64,000 nucleotides of DNA from Chiua virens (taxonomy: Eukaryota > Basidiomycota > Agaricomycetes > Boletales > Boletaceae), in assembly GCA_019787685.1 (NCBI GenBank), contig JAHNUO010000005.1, positions 1 through 64,000 on the forward strand, read 5' to 3'. A program made the position numbers and the translations under genes. Each line of letters begins with the position of its first letter. The stretch's first letter is position 1. The notes under the pieces are model-generated. The model saw only the letters and a program-made list of their open reading frames with translations, searched no databases and had not been told where the DNA came from. This document shows, piece after piece, positions 9,767 to 21,286 of the stretch.

Positions 9767-12279
9767 TTACTCAATACCAAATGCCTTGCTCTCCCAACCG
9801 ACATGTCTCTTCTCCTCGATTGTCTTCTGCCGCACGGTCTCCCTGAACGTTTGCACTCTTTGCTGGGCTTCCTGGACGCGCTCCCCAACTCTTTCTTCGA
9901 CAGTTGGTAGATCAATACTAGGAACTCTCTCCATGACCGGCTCTGCTCTGAATCCGAGAGGACCGTGTTTCTCTCCTGGAAGAATCTGAGGCTCAGCTCC
10001 CATGGCGATCATAGGTTCGCCCTCGCGCCCTTCCTTGACGATACCCGTGCTGGTCGCCTTCCACCCGGTCAACAACCCATCCTTCGATTTCCTGAGATGG
10101 CCCATCTCACTCCAAACCGCGGCAGAGAACGATGCTGCAGGGCCAAGTCCAGTATCAGAAAAGACTTCTGCGCGCTGCGACACGTCATAGGCGATGGCGT
10201 CCGTAAAGTCGAACACGCCTCGGATGTGCTCCTCCAGCGTGCGCTCGATGACGTCTCGGAAGCGATGCACGAGCACGGGCTTCATCACGGATGCGAAGAT
10301 AGGGTGGTTGGACTCCTTGATGTTGAACTTGATATCGTCAGTCAACTGGACGTCCACACGCTCAACATTGAAATAGCGCTTGGAGCGCTGGCGTTCAGTA
10401 AGGCCTGCTTCTGTGTTCGGCAGTAACTTGAACTTGAGGTCGAGATCGAGACCCTGGGTAGGAAGATCGAACTGCATGATGCCGGTAAAGTCGGTCGGAC
10501 CGAAAGCGGACGTTTTGTCCTTGTAGAAAAAGGAGACATCTCTGAGAGAGAGCTGAATGGCTTGGAGACGAATATGAGTGAGTGTCCCGAATGCAGTCTC
10601 AGCGCGAGTCTCGCCAGGCGCAGTGATTTCAATATCAGTTATGTTCCGCAAGTATGCATGGCCAGGTAGGAGGTTGAAGGAGGAAACGTCAAGGTTTTCG
10701 AGTATGAATTCGACCTCGCGGTCAACGTACTCGATCCTGCATTCCGGTAAGCTATGCGGTACTCTGGTGGATCGACAACTTACCTAGGTATCGGAAGACT
10801 CTTCAACACAAGGAGGACACGTTGAGTGTAAACGTTGAAGAGGTCTTGCCAAAACCAGGAAGCTTCCTCCATCGCTAACTGCAAACCCATTTTTGCGCCG
10901 GGAATGACATTCTGCTGCATGGTCTGAGCGAAGCGAACATGTGCCTCCCTGACCCGACGCAGGTCGGTATCGTCAGCGATGGCTTGCTGGAACGAGCGAA
11001 CTTCGCGACGGAAGGCCTCAACATCCACTTTCCACTTTTTGGCGACATCCGAGTTCTCGTCGAGGAAGAGCTTCCAGCGTTGCTCAAGGTCATCGCGCTT
11101 CATTTGTGCTTCCTCGCTCCGGGCATAGCTCGGGACCTCGAGACCCCTGCGCACGTGAGTAATGAAGTCATCGAACCAAGCTTTGAGATCTTCGTCCTGT
11201 TTGACATCGACCGCACAGACCCGAATTTTGGCACACAAGTCATCAAGAGATCTTCCACCCGCAAATCGCTCTAATAGGGTGCGGATGTTGGTGAGAGCAT
11301 GGTGCAGGTGTTTTTCTTCGGAGACATCCTCAATGAGGGTACTAAGCGACGCAGCGTCCTCGGCGGTGGCAACAGTGTCGATCGTCCGATTCAACCACTT
11401 GGAGGCGATATTGAAAACGGTGGACAAGGCGCGCTTGTATTCCTCGTCGCTCTGAGCACGATCACACATCTATCGCCAGGTCAATATAGACAGGAAAGAG
11501 AAGACGAACCCAATCCTACCTCATTGAAAGCTTCTATCAAACGTTTGCGCGTTCTCGACGCCCTCTCTTCCACTGTACCCTTGACGGACTGACCGACTCC
11601 GATGGCCTTGGAGCCGGCCTCCTTGACCGTGTCCATGGTCTTCTCAAACTGAACTTTGGGGTCTGCCTGCTCGCGCTCCTCCTTGGGCGACATGTATTTG
11701 CGCCCAAGGGGATCTCTCTCGCCTCGCTGGACGTCGCCCTCCGTCTCCCTGAGGCTCTCCTTGGTATGAGCAGCCTGAACCTCGAGTGTCTCTGCAAGAT
11801 CAGCCAAGACAAGGCGCATAAAGGAAGTGAAGTCGCTGAGAAGGTGACTACCCTCGCCACAGATGTTGGCCCAGAGGGTTTTAAGGAGAGTCCTCAGAGC
11901 GCCACGGAGAGCGTTCATGTCTGCGGACGCCTCCTTGAACTCCGTGGATTCGATGGGGGTAGCAGACAAATCACCCTCAGAGAGATGCCAGAGAGTGTCT
12001 TGAACCAAATTGTCAACTGTGAGGCGCAGTCAACAAAGGTGTTGGTATATCGAGAGCAAGAAACGCACAGTTCTTGTTGCTACCCACATGCTTGTATGCG
12101 AGCAACACGTCAGTTAAGTCGCGAGCGACGACCTTGCCGGTCGGGGTGAGACTAAGAAGGTGGGGTGGGTTGGACGGAACGACATTGAGGAGCAACCAGT
12201 CGATGAGGGCATTAATCTGGTGCTGACTGGGGAGTTTTCCAGCGTCGAGAGCTGCAACGACAGAAGAAGTCTTGTCCAT
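9767..12279 (-). CDS. HAM1-like protein (HAM1 N- and C-terminal domains, formerly DUF4449)
   Basis: Four exons join cleanly: 12084-12279, 11520-12016, 10784-11469 and 9767-10736, giving 782 residues; each intron (67, 50 and 47 nt) has GT and AG ends. The N-terminal part (Q.NALIDWLL, AYKHV, LADLAETLE) matches the HAM1-like N-terminal region, predicted mostly helical. The last ~320 residues contain the beta-rich C-terminal region formerly called DUF4449 (SFFYKDKTSAFGPTDFTGIM, GLDLDLKFKLLP), whose fold is related in style to BPI/SMP lipid-binding domains. A coiled, charged tail rich in Arg, Glu and Gln closes the protein. No signal peptide or membrane span is visible. Proteins of this family are conserved in filamentous fungi and have been linked to hyphal growth and mating-type development; a lipid-transfer role is inference. 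The frame is intact throughout. Confidence 0.75.
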
Positions 12280-12416
12280 GATGATGGTTTAGTGGGAAGA
12301 CGAGAGCGGGACAGGGGTCAAGCTAGTCAAGTATGACGCAAGTCACATGGTTAATAGGGGCATATGACACAGAAGTGGCGAATAGAAAGAGTGGTCTCTA
12401 TGCGAAGAAAAGCCAA

Positions 12417-12785
12417 TCAGTGAAGTAAAACTAAAAGGGAGATACGACCGTACCATGCGCTCTCCCCACCAGACGCCTCGGCATAGTTTGACTTGCGCTC
12501 CTTGGCAACTGGCTTGCCTGGATTGGCCTTGGGTTTTCTAGGTTTTGGATCCTTTCCGCGATTGGGATTCGCCACTGATCTGGGCGGACGTGAGAGAGAC
12601 AAGAGTAATATATGCGCGTACACGGTACCTCGCTCATGGCGTCCCTCATGGGTACGCCAGGATTTCTTGGCCTGTACAAAGAGATTGTATGCAGAAGGGC
12701 CACGCTTTGTCTTGCCCTCTTTCGTTCGTTGAGCATGGGTACCGGAGATGGCGCATACACGGACCTTGTTTGGAGCCCTTGGCAT
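12417..12785 (-). CDS. HMG-box/YABBY-like small nuclear protein (frame ambiguous)
   Basis: The motif KTKRGPSAYNLFVQ, followed later by ANPNRGKDPKPRKPKANPGK, is the signature of the small YABBY/HMG-box-like proteins of basidiomycetes, probably DNA-binding and nuclear. I place the start at the ATG at 12785; an upstream TTG frame extends to 12848. A 53-nt intron (GTACCG...GATCAG) keeps one frame open from start to end. However, the middle of the domain looks more family-like in the neighbouring frame (RNPGVPMRDAMSEV), reachable by skipping one base at about 12661-12676. The gene is therefore either a variant with an altered central helix or carries a single-base break there. It is divergent from the glycoprotein gene at 13004, with a shared ~220 nt promoter region. 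Confidence 0.6.
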   Translation of the reverse strand: MPRAPNKVRVCAISGTHAQRTKEGKTKRGPSAYNLFVQAKKSWRTHEGRHERGTVYAHILLLSLSRPPRSVANPNRGKDPKPRKPKANPGKPVAKERKSNYAEASGGESAWYGRISLLVLLH

Positions 12786-13003
12786 TGGCGCGTTTTGTGG
12801 CTGTTTTGGTGGAGGTGACCGGGATCTCACTTCGATCGTTGGAGACAAGAACGCGTGTTGATCACGTGGAGTGGCCCAAGCGCGGTTGGTTGGGAATTGC
12901 CGAGGGAGTAACCGAACGATATTTTAAGCGGACGTCGGGTTATTTTTTCAACACCATTGTCCTGCCTTCCCGTCTAATTTTATCAAGCCGACATTCTATA
13001 TAA

Positions 13004-14277
13004 ATGTCTCATTCCACTCTTTCTGCATTCCTGGCCGTCGCCGCCGCGTCTCTCGTTCTCGCTCAGCCTGACCCCGCTGATCCCACCCCGCTCTACAGCA
13101 AGCACTATGCGTATCCAAGTGGCATTGTCTGTTCTTTTTCCTCTCATCTCTTTTGTCTTCTCACCTAGCTTGTAGCCTTACCAAGTAGACCCCGTCACAT
13201 CCGCCATTCGTGGCCCTCAGGTCGGTTACAACATCTGCAACTCCACCACCGAAAACCAGCAGTCGATGTGCCAGACCTCCTTTGTGAACCACATCGATGG
13301 TACTTTTTCTTTGTAACTCTCTGTCGCTTTATTCATTCTCTTCAAGACTTCTGTCTCTGGTCTGCTCCCAAGCCAAACTCGACCATTGGCGACACTGAAG
13401 GGGAGGAGGTTGCTTGGTGCACCAAGCCTGGTCACGGAACCCGTCTCATCCCCGCTGGTGCTCTCAAGGGCGTTCAGTACATCAAGACCCCAGACTATAT
13501 CCAGATTGCTGGTTTTATCGACCAGACCCTAATCAACTTGGCTGCTGATGATTACGGAGGAGAGCTCGATCCCCATGGCGCCGACTTGGTTCGTTTGTAT
13601 CCTTTCGTGTTAGAATTCCTTTTGATGCATTCATCAGCGTGGCAACCCTATTGGCGGTCTCTTGTACTCAAATTCCTTCCCCAGCAATGGCGGTAACAAC
13701 AACAGTTACCAACAGGTCAGCGACTGGACAAAGTAGGCCTGTTTTAGCCTGCGCGTGTAACCATGTCTAACGCCTTTTCAGCTTCATGGGTGGTATGGGC
13801 TTTTGTTTCAAGGCATGTGACCCCAACGGACACAACCAGGGTCAATATTGCCAAAACATCTATGATCGTCTCGGATGTGCGTACAATGTCCCGAACAATG
13901 CCAAGAATGGTACATTCGAGGTCTGTGAAGGTGATGACATGACTCCCGTTGGCATCTACACCTCGGGCGGTGCCACCTTGACTTACTTCCAGCCTCCCGA
14001 GTCCCTTGGTCCCATCACTACCGTTCCATACACTCCCACTCCGCCTGCCTCCTCCAACTGTGTCACTTATCACTCTACCGATCTTTATACGAGCCTGCCT
14101 ACTCCCACTGGCGTCACTACCTCAGGTGGTGCCTCTGGTGCCTCTGGTAGTGCTACGCGTACGGCAACTGCTGGTGGTCCATCGTCTTCGTCGTCATCTA
14201 ATGGTGCTTCGGCTGTTGGCATTTCGACCGTTGCTACCATCGCCGGCGCTATGTTTGCGATGATCTTTTTGTCATGA
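13004..14277 (+). CDS. Secreted GPI-anchored glycoprotein, macrophage-activating-glycoprotein-like (copy 1)
   Basis: Starts at the ATG at 13004 with a classic signal peptide (hydrophobic AFLAVAAASLVLAQ, cleavage near AQ-PDPADPTPL). Conserved blocks follow in exons separated by short introns: PYQVDPVTSAIRGP, YNICNSTT, PNSTIGDTE, a GGELDPHGADL block and CQNIYDRLGC. Several paired cysteines and N-glycosylation sites are present. The tail is Ser/Thr/Gly-rich and ends in a hydrophobic C-terminus (STVATIAGAMFAMIFLS), as expected for GPI attachment. The family is commonly annotated in mushrooms as macrophage activating glycoprotein; its native role is unknown, probably cell-wall or surface. A paralogue lies at 21287. 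TATATAA directly abuts the start codon, which is odd for a TATA box and may be chance. Confidence 0.75.
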
Positions 14278-14583
14278 TACCGAGAAGCGATTTTTTGTAG
14301 TGAGGAGACTTTGATGGACGGGATTACCACTACGTTATGAATTTTTTTACCTGGACTCTTACATACCACCCTGACGGACTCGTCTTTTTGAATGTTTGAG
14401 TTTTGGCTTGACAAGACGACTAATGAGCGTGATTTGTGCATGTTGGCGGTGAGAGTAACCGGATATGCGAGTGTGCGCCCTAATCCCTACTTATTCCGGC
14501 TCGTCTCTTGCCGTGCCATCTCTCGCTAGGGGCTGCGCGTTGTTCTTGCTGTGCTTTCCCAACCCTCTTCATCACCTCTCTCC

Positions 14584-17500
14584 ATGATTCCTCCCGTCCC
14601 TAAAAAAGCCCAGAAGATCGGCCGCGCTCTCAAGACTGCCGCACTCTTTCCCGCACGCGTCTCAGGAGGTCGTGGCAGCGGGAGAAGTACTTTCTCGCAC
14701 AACCCGGGCGAACAGCCCATTGTGCTTCTCCGTCTACAGGTCCTGGGCTGCAAAGATCTTTCCCGCAGCAAACACAACTCTTGCGATCCGTGAGCCATCT
14801 CCTTCCATCTATCCAATATACCCTTATTCCTTCCCAGGTTTGTCGTGGTCTCCTTGCTGAATACCAGACACCATACCCCTGTCATCAAACGCAATGCAAA
14901 CCCAGAGTACACCCTGAAAGATGCTACTTTCGACTTTCCCATTTATCTCTCCCTCGCCGATCGGCTCGGCACGGTTGAGATTGTCGTCTGGGATAGGGAC
15001 AATATGCTCAGAAAGGAGTATCTCGGCGAAGTAGCGCTGCCCTTGGAAGATTGGTTCAAAGGAGGGAACGCATTTAGTTTCAACCATGATCAGAACAGAG
15101 TATATTTTGATCGTGCCGCTTAGTCTCGCAGTGCTCACACCCTCCTTTCGCAGCCCTCATCCTTGTCGCTGGTTTCCACCCGTGCCACAACCCACGCCTC
15201 CGGTTCAGTCCAGATCAAGCTTGGGTTTGTCCCACCTTCCAATGCCATTTTGCAGATGGGCTTCGGTGACGTCTTTCGCGAACTCAACAAACGTTCCCGT
15301 CCAAGCCTTGTGTCTGCACCCCCCGTATGTCTCCTTGGCCTAGGTTGGATATCATCCTAATATAGACATCATTCCAGACGGAAGGTATCGGTACCTTGCG
15401 TTCCCACCTCTCCGGACCTGCCTTTGAGGACGACGGCGGCATCAGTTCCGACGAAGATGACAATGACTCGGAAGATGACGACGATGATGATATTGCAGCT
15501 CCGCAGTTGTCTCGTCTTTACATCCCTCCGCCGGTGATCCGCATCGATAAAAGTCCCGGGCTCCCGCAGGAAACTACACCCGTTACCGCCAGACCCTCTC
15601 CTGCTGTGGGATCGACACCACCAGTCACACCAACATCCCGCAGTAAACTACCAAAGTTATTCATTCGCAGACCGCCTCTATCAACACGCCCGTCGTACGA
15701 GGGTGCGCCTACTCCTACACCTAATGCGACAGATACAACAGTACCGTCTATTTCAATTGCCCCGCCACCCGCCACGACAACGGGAAGAGTGTCCCCTTGC
15801 CCACCATCATCACCAATTCCTCCTCATTTTGGTCATCGCCGCTCGGCGAGTGCGGGATCCATTCCGACAATGAGTACCACCTCAAAGAAACGTTTCAAAC
15901 GATCGTGGGCCATGAGTAAGAGCGCTGATTTCAACTTTTCTGCCGCAAACGATGTCGTTGGAATCGTCATGTTGGAGATCCAAAGAGCGACGGATCTCCC
16001 GAGACTGAAAAACAGTGAGTGAAGGCCATTCCCTTGGGTTGGGTTACAGCTGACGATGAAAATGTATGTTCGCGCCCGCCACGTGCACACTCCAGTGACG
16101 CGTACCGGATGGGACATGGATCCGTTCGTCGTCATCTCGTTTGGAAAAAAGGTGTTCCGCACGCGGATCATTCGGCATTCTTTGAACCCCACCTGGGACG
16201 AGAAGCTCCTCTTCCATGTGCGACGTTACGAGACGGCGTTCAAGGTTCAGATGTCGGTTCTTGACTGGGATAAGCTCTCTTCAAATGATCATGTGGGTGA
16301 TGCTCGGTTTGATGTCTCGGAACTTGTCAAGGATGCGCCGCAGCCTGATCCAAAGACCGGTTTATATGACGAAGATGATCGTGGCAGTCATTCCATGAAG
16401 GAGTTTCATCTGCCGTTGGTGACAGTTAAGGAGACGTCTGCGGAGGTGAAACCGCTTCTTCATTTTAGGTCTGTGTCATCCTTGATGTCGCTCCGCCGGG
16501 CATCTGAGCTGAATCTTGCTATGATTCCAAGAGCCAAGTTTCAGCCGTACGATGCTCTGCGTCAGCGATTCTGGGCTCAATTTCTCCAGCAGTATGATAC
16601 AGACGATACGAACGCGCTGTCCCATCTCGAGATCACATCCATGTTAGATTCACTCGGATCCACGCTCTCGACACAAACCATCGACTCATTCTTTTTGCGA
16701 TTTGGCAAGAGACCAGCAGAGGACGAATTGACGATATCCGAAGCAATCATGTGTCTTGAAAACGAGCTTTGTCGACCGCGAAGTGAAAGGAGGAGGTTGA
16801 ACACGGATGACAGTTTTGCTGATAGCGGCTCCTCGCCTACGCCAGATGATGAAACGGATAGTCGACCCCCGAGCAAGTCCTTCCTGGAAGGCTTGGACTT
16901 TGGTGGTCCACCTCTCAGCCTGATGTTAAATGACGAATCACCGACGGAGAATTCGTATATGCTTCCCAGTGCTCCCGAAGGATATCCAACAGAGCAGAGT
17001 CAACGTCCGGTGACCCATGTAGCAGAGCCGCTTTCAACATCTTGCACTACTTCCATCTTAACTTCATATCGCAAGTTTAGCCTCGCGTCGTCAGATTCCG
17101 AAGAGGTTTCGTCAACTGGAGGCCTCTTTGGTTCATCGATAAACGAAGACCATCACTTTGAGCGGGTGATTAACATCAAGAACTGCCCATTGTGTCATCG
17201 ACCACGACTCAACTCCAAGGCAGAGATGGACATTGTAACGCATCTGGCTATCTGCGCCAGTCAGGATTGGGCCAAAGTGGACCGGATCGTCGTGGGCAAT
17301 TTCGTTACCCCCAGTCAAGCGCAGCGGAAATGGTATACCAAGGTCATTACCAAGGTGTCCAGCGGGAACTACAAGCTAGGCGCTGTACGTGGATCTTATT
17401 TTCTTTGTGAATCAATCGTGGTGTACTCACAGATATGTCGTTGAAAGAACTCGGCGAATATCATCGTACAAAACCGGCTGACGGGACAATTGGAGGAAGA

Positions 17501-18732
17501 AAAGATGCAGGTCTATGTTCGTCTGGGTATTCGGTTATTGTACAAGGTGCGTCTGTCGCATGCCGGACGAGCGGTGATCCAGGATGGTTACTGGTATGAA
17601 ATTCGCGTTCTAGGGTGCACGAGGGCGGATGGAGGGCGCGCGAGGTAAGTGACGTGTCCACACCTTGTTGTCCCCTGTTTGAGATATGTTTGCGGTTCGT
17701 AGCGCGCAGGTTACTCAAGTCCCTGTCCATCAAGCAAGGAATCAAATACGATTCGCCTGAGTCGACTCGAAATATCCAGGCGTTTATAGACTTTCATAAG
17801 CTCAGCGTCGATGAGTTTCTAGATCCTGTTGACTCATTCAGTGCGTGGTGCTCCCCTTTCTAATCGGGCGGTGCGTGATGATGACTGGCCAGGAACGTTC
17901 AATGAATTCTTTTACCGGTGCGTATGCCTCTCATCCCGTTCACAAAATGTTGATCTTGTGACAGCAAACTGAAACCGGGTGCCAGACCAATTGACTTACC
18001 TGCTGACCCTACGCGCCTCGTTAGCGCCGCCGACTGCCGCCTCATGGCATTCGAGACTGTCACCGAAGCAACACGGTTGTGGATCAAAGGGCGTGATTTT
18101 ACGATTGGGCGCCTGCTCGGGGACTCGTACCACGAAGACGGGGATCGATATGTCGGCGGAGCATTGGCGATTTTCCGGTTGGCACCACAGGATTACCATC
18201 GGTTCCATGTGCCGGTGGACGGGGTGATTGGACAGATGACAGATATAGCGGGGGAGTATTACACGGTCAATGTGCGTGTGGTGTGCCGGTGCGAGTGGCG
18301 TACCAGTCTTGACTGATGGTATGATGAACAGCCTCAGGCGGTTCGTAGTGCCTTGGACGTGTATGGAGAGAATGCGCGCAAGGTCGTACCGATCGAAAGT
18401 GCGCAGTTTGGCCGTGTTATGGCGGTCTGCGTTGGTGCGATGATGGTGGGGAGTATCCGTGTGACGGTGCAGGAGGGGCAGCACGTCATGCGTGGCGAAG
18501 AATTGGGGTATTTCGCGTTTGGTGAGTGTCCAAACCTGGCCTGTGGTGTTTGTTCGTAGGCATGCATTGATATATCATAGGGGGATCGACGATCGTGGTG
18601 TTGTTCGAAAAAGGGGTGGTGAAATGGGATGAAGACCTGGCGGTGAATGGAAATGTGGGACTCGAGACGCTCGTTCGTGTGGGAACGGGGATTGGGTGGT
18701 CTCGGAGGGTTGCGCCGGTTCATAATGCATGA
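14584..18732 (+). CDS. Phosphatidylserine decarboxylase with two C2 domains (PSD2-type)
   Basis: Converts phosphatidylserine to phosphatidylethanolamine by a pyruvoyl cofactor made by self-cleavage. From the ATG at 14584 come a first C2 domain ([22 protein letters not shown]), an acidic and Pro/Ser-rich linker, a second C2 domain ([30 protein letters not shown]), an EF-hand-like loop ([13 protein letters not shown]), a Cys-rich segment (CPLCHRP), then the decarboxylase. The latter shows [17 protein letters not shown], the [10 protein letters not shown] histidine block and the cleavage motif FGGST near the C-terminus, whose serine becomes the pyruvoyl group. About ten short introns are inferred, including one that splits the FG-GST motif. 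The C2 domains suggest calcium-dependent targeting to Golgi or endosomal membranes, as for yeast Psd2. The frame is intact. Confidence 0.92.
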
Positions 18733-18985
18733 ACCGTGACAAATCGTCGCATGACGCTTGTGCTTCCTGTCCTTTTTGTATACTTGCCGCTCCACGAATC
18801 ACTACACTAGATAGTTGCATAATGAGTACTAACGTGTCATGTCTTTCTGTGGCGATGACAATGACACCGCCATCATGAAATAGGAGGCTATAGTTCGGCA
18901 TCGCTTTACCCCAAACCCTTATTATCAGCATCAGGCCCCAAGATCTCATTCTTTACCTTCATCTACATCGCTCTCTCCGTAAGAC

Positions 18986-21041
18986 ATGTCTGGTTTTCTA
19001 GAGAACATGGTCAGTCGTCCATCTGCCTGGCTTCGATCATCACGTTGACCCTCGCCCCAGCACGAGCGTCACCAACAGCACAAAGAACGTCGTGAAGAGC
19101 GTCGTGATGTGCGCCAGGAACGTCACGATCGTGGAGGGCGCTTCGAAGATCATGACACATTCTGACAACTACGACAACTATGGCTCACACCCGCACGGTC
19201 GTGGTCGCTTCGATGACGACGATGACGTGCGCCGTCCCGCAGGGCTCGGACGGGGTTACACCCCGCCCTCCGGTCCGCCGCCTTTCGCTGGTACAGCCGG
19301 GCGCGGTCCAGCTGGATTTTCGTCCCAGGGCGGCCTCGATCGTGGCGATTTCGCATCGGATGCGGATATCCAGCGGATGGTCACCTCGGGCGAGTTCAAC
19401 GAGCGGCCTAAGCGCCAAGAGTTTGGATCTGGGTATGGCGGGTCGGGTGGTCGGTTTGATGCGCCGTCTGGGTGAGATTGGATGACAATTGTGCTGATCT
19501 CGTGTTGATCTTTGTGTAGACCGCCGCCAGGGCATGCCAGCGGCTATGGCGATCGCGACCGTACGACCGAGTATGCCAGCGGTCGGTATGACCTGCCGCA
19601 GGGGTACGTGCCAGATCGTGTTTGTTGGCACCAACTGATGGGGATGTGTGTTGTAGACCTCCGCCAGGTCGCCAGGAGGGTTCTGGCTCTGGTGGTGGGT
19701 ACGGGACGAGTTACGGCGGATCCGATCGTCGTGATCAGTACACATCACAAACACAGGGTCGCGCGCAGTATGATTCGCCGCAGGGACCGCCCCCTGGTCA
19801 CGGAAAAGGGCAAAGCAAGGCGCCTTCGGGTGGATTCGGTGATCAGTATACATCACAGAAGACGCAAGGCCGTCCTCCGTACGAGGAGGAGGAGGAACAA
19901 TCCCGTCAGGAAGGATATGGGACTGGTGGTGGTTACGGCGGAGGGCCCGACCGTCGGGACCAGTATGCATCGAGGCAAACGCAAGGTCGCACGCAGTACG
20001 ACTCGCCGCAGGGAGGACCCCCTGGTCAAGGAAAAGGGCAGGGCAATGCGCCTACTGGGGGATTCAGTGCCTCTCGTGATGAAGGTGACTCGGAGTACAG
20101 TTCGGGGTATGGCAAATCAGGCAATAATCATAACGAGACCTCCCGCCGAGGCGAAGCGGCCAGTTATTATAACCAACAAGGCTCGTCTGGTAAGATATTT
20201 CCGGTTTGTCACCAAAATGCGGTTTGACGATTGGCTTTTGGAACAGCTCAAGACGACCGCTATACGCATTTGGCAGGTCTAGCGGCAGAGCACGGGGATA
20301 ATCCTGAGGAGTACCGTCGCGCCACCCAGGGCTTGCATGAGAAGATTCAGGCACAATCAGGCCAGCCAAAGAGGAATAATGACGACGATTACAAGGCACA
20401 ACTTGATGCACACCGTAAAGCGTATGGGTGAGTGGGACGGATGCCGTATCAAATATGGATTGCTGATATTACGATTGAATGGACGCAGAGACGAAGACCA
20501 TGGCCCGATGGATGCCGATGCGATTGGGAAGGCGGCGGCGATGGAGGCGTTCAAGCAGAGTGCAACTTCAGGTGGATCTTCGAATGCGCCTGCGGGTGCA
20601 TTCAAAACGGGCAAGGGAGGTGACAATTATTCATCAAAGTCAGGACGTCCTCCTCGGGATGACGAGGTCGACGAAGAGGAAGAGACCGCGGGAAGCCGTT
20701 CCGGGGGGTCCGGTGGGTTGCAGGACAAAATGGTGGGTTGATATATGACCGCGACCTGGTGACCGGCAAGGCTAATGGGAACGCAGATGGCACTCGCTAT
20801 GTCTCAAGCAGGAAAGTTATTCGATAAGAAGAACGCGGGATCGGGTGGTGGAGGCGATTCGGGTGGTAAGGCACAAGGTGAGTAAATTTAGCAAGCCTGT
20901 GTGAGCGTGGGTTCAACGTGGTGTGCAGCAATGCAATCTGCGGCTGCAACTGCGATGCAGCTGTTTGGAAAGTACCAGTCAGGCAAGTTGGATTCCAGTG
21001 ACATGTCGTCTGTCATGACACTCGCTATGAAGATGATGTAA
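18986..21041 (+). CDS. DUF7721 / beta-flanking-like protein, Gly/Arg/Gln-rich
   Basis: Begins MSGFLENM, an intron follows, then a His/Arg/Glu/Gln-rich stretch (KERREERRDVRQERHD), many Gly-, Tyr- and Pro-rich repeats with recurring DQYTSQ, TQGRxQYDSPQG and PPGHGKGQ units, and a conserved C-terminal half: GKAAAMEAFKQ, SQAGKLFDKK, QSAAATAMQLFGKY and a final VMTLAMKMM. This arrangement of helices at the end fits the fungal family known as beta-flanking proteins (DUF7721). The function is unknown; the disordered front suggests stress or RNA-related assemblies, but that is inference. The first coding frame runs into TGA at 19163-19165, and the downstream frame continues one base later; an alternative splice acceptor at the first intron could avoid this but gives an atypical sequence. 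The stop is TAA at 21039-21041. Confidence 0.6.
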
Positions 21042-21286
21042 ATGCAATTGTATGTCGAGTGTAAGTTGGTTGTAGTTGAACGTTGAACTTTGTGAAACGA
21101 ATCAAGAATGTTACTGTCTTGGCTAAATATAGAGAGCTAACTACAATACATATTGTTGTGAGAATGGACCATAAATAGTTCCTATATGAACCCACCTCGG
21201 TGAGCACTGGCAGATGCGCAGCAAGAACATCTCTTTTTCCTCTTCCCCAAACCTCTGTCCTCACAGCTTTCGTTTTTTTTTGAGAC

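Noticed and set aside
19185..19970. 261-codon minus-strand frame
   Set aside because: Antisense of the Gly-rich repeats of the DUF7721 gene.
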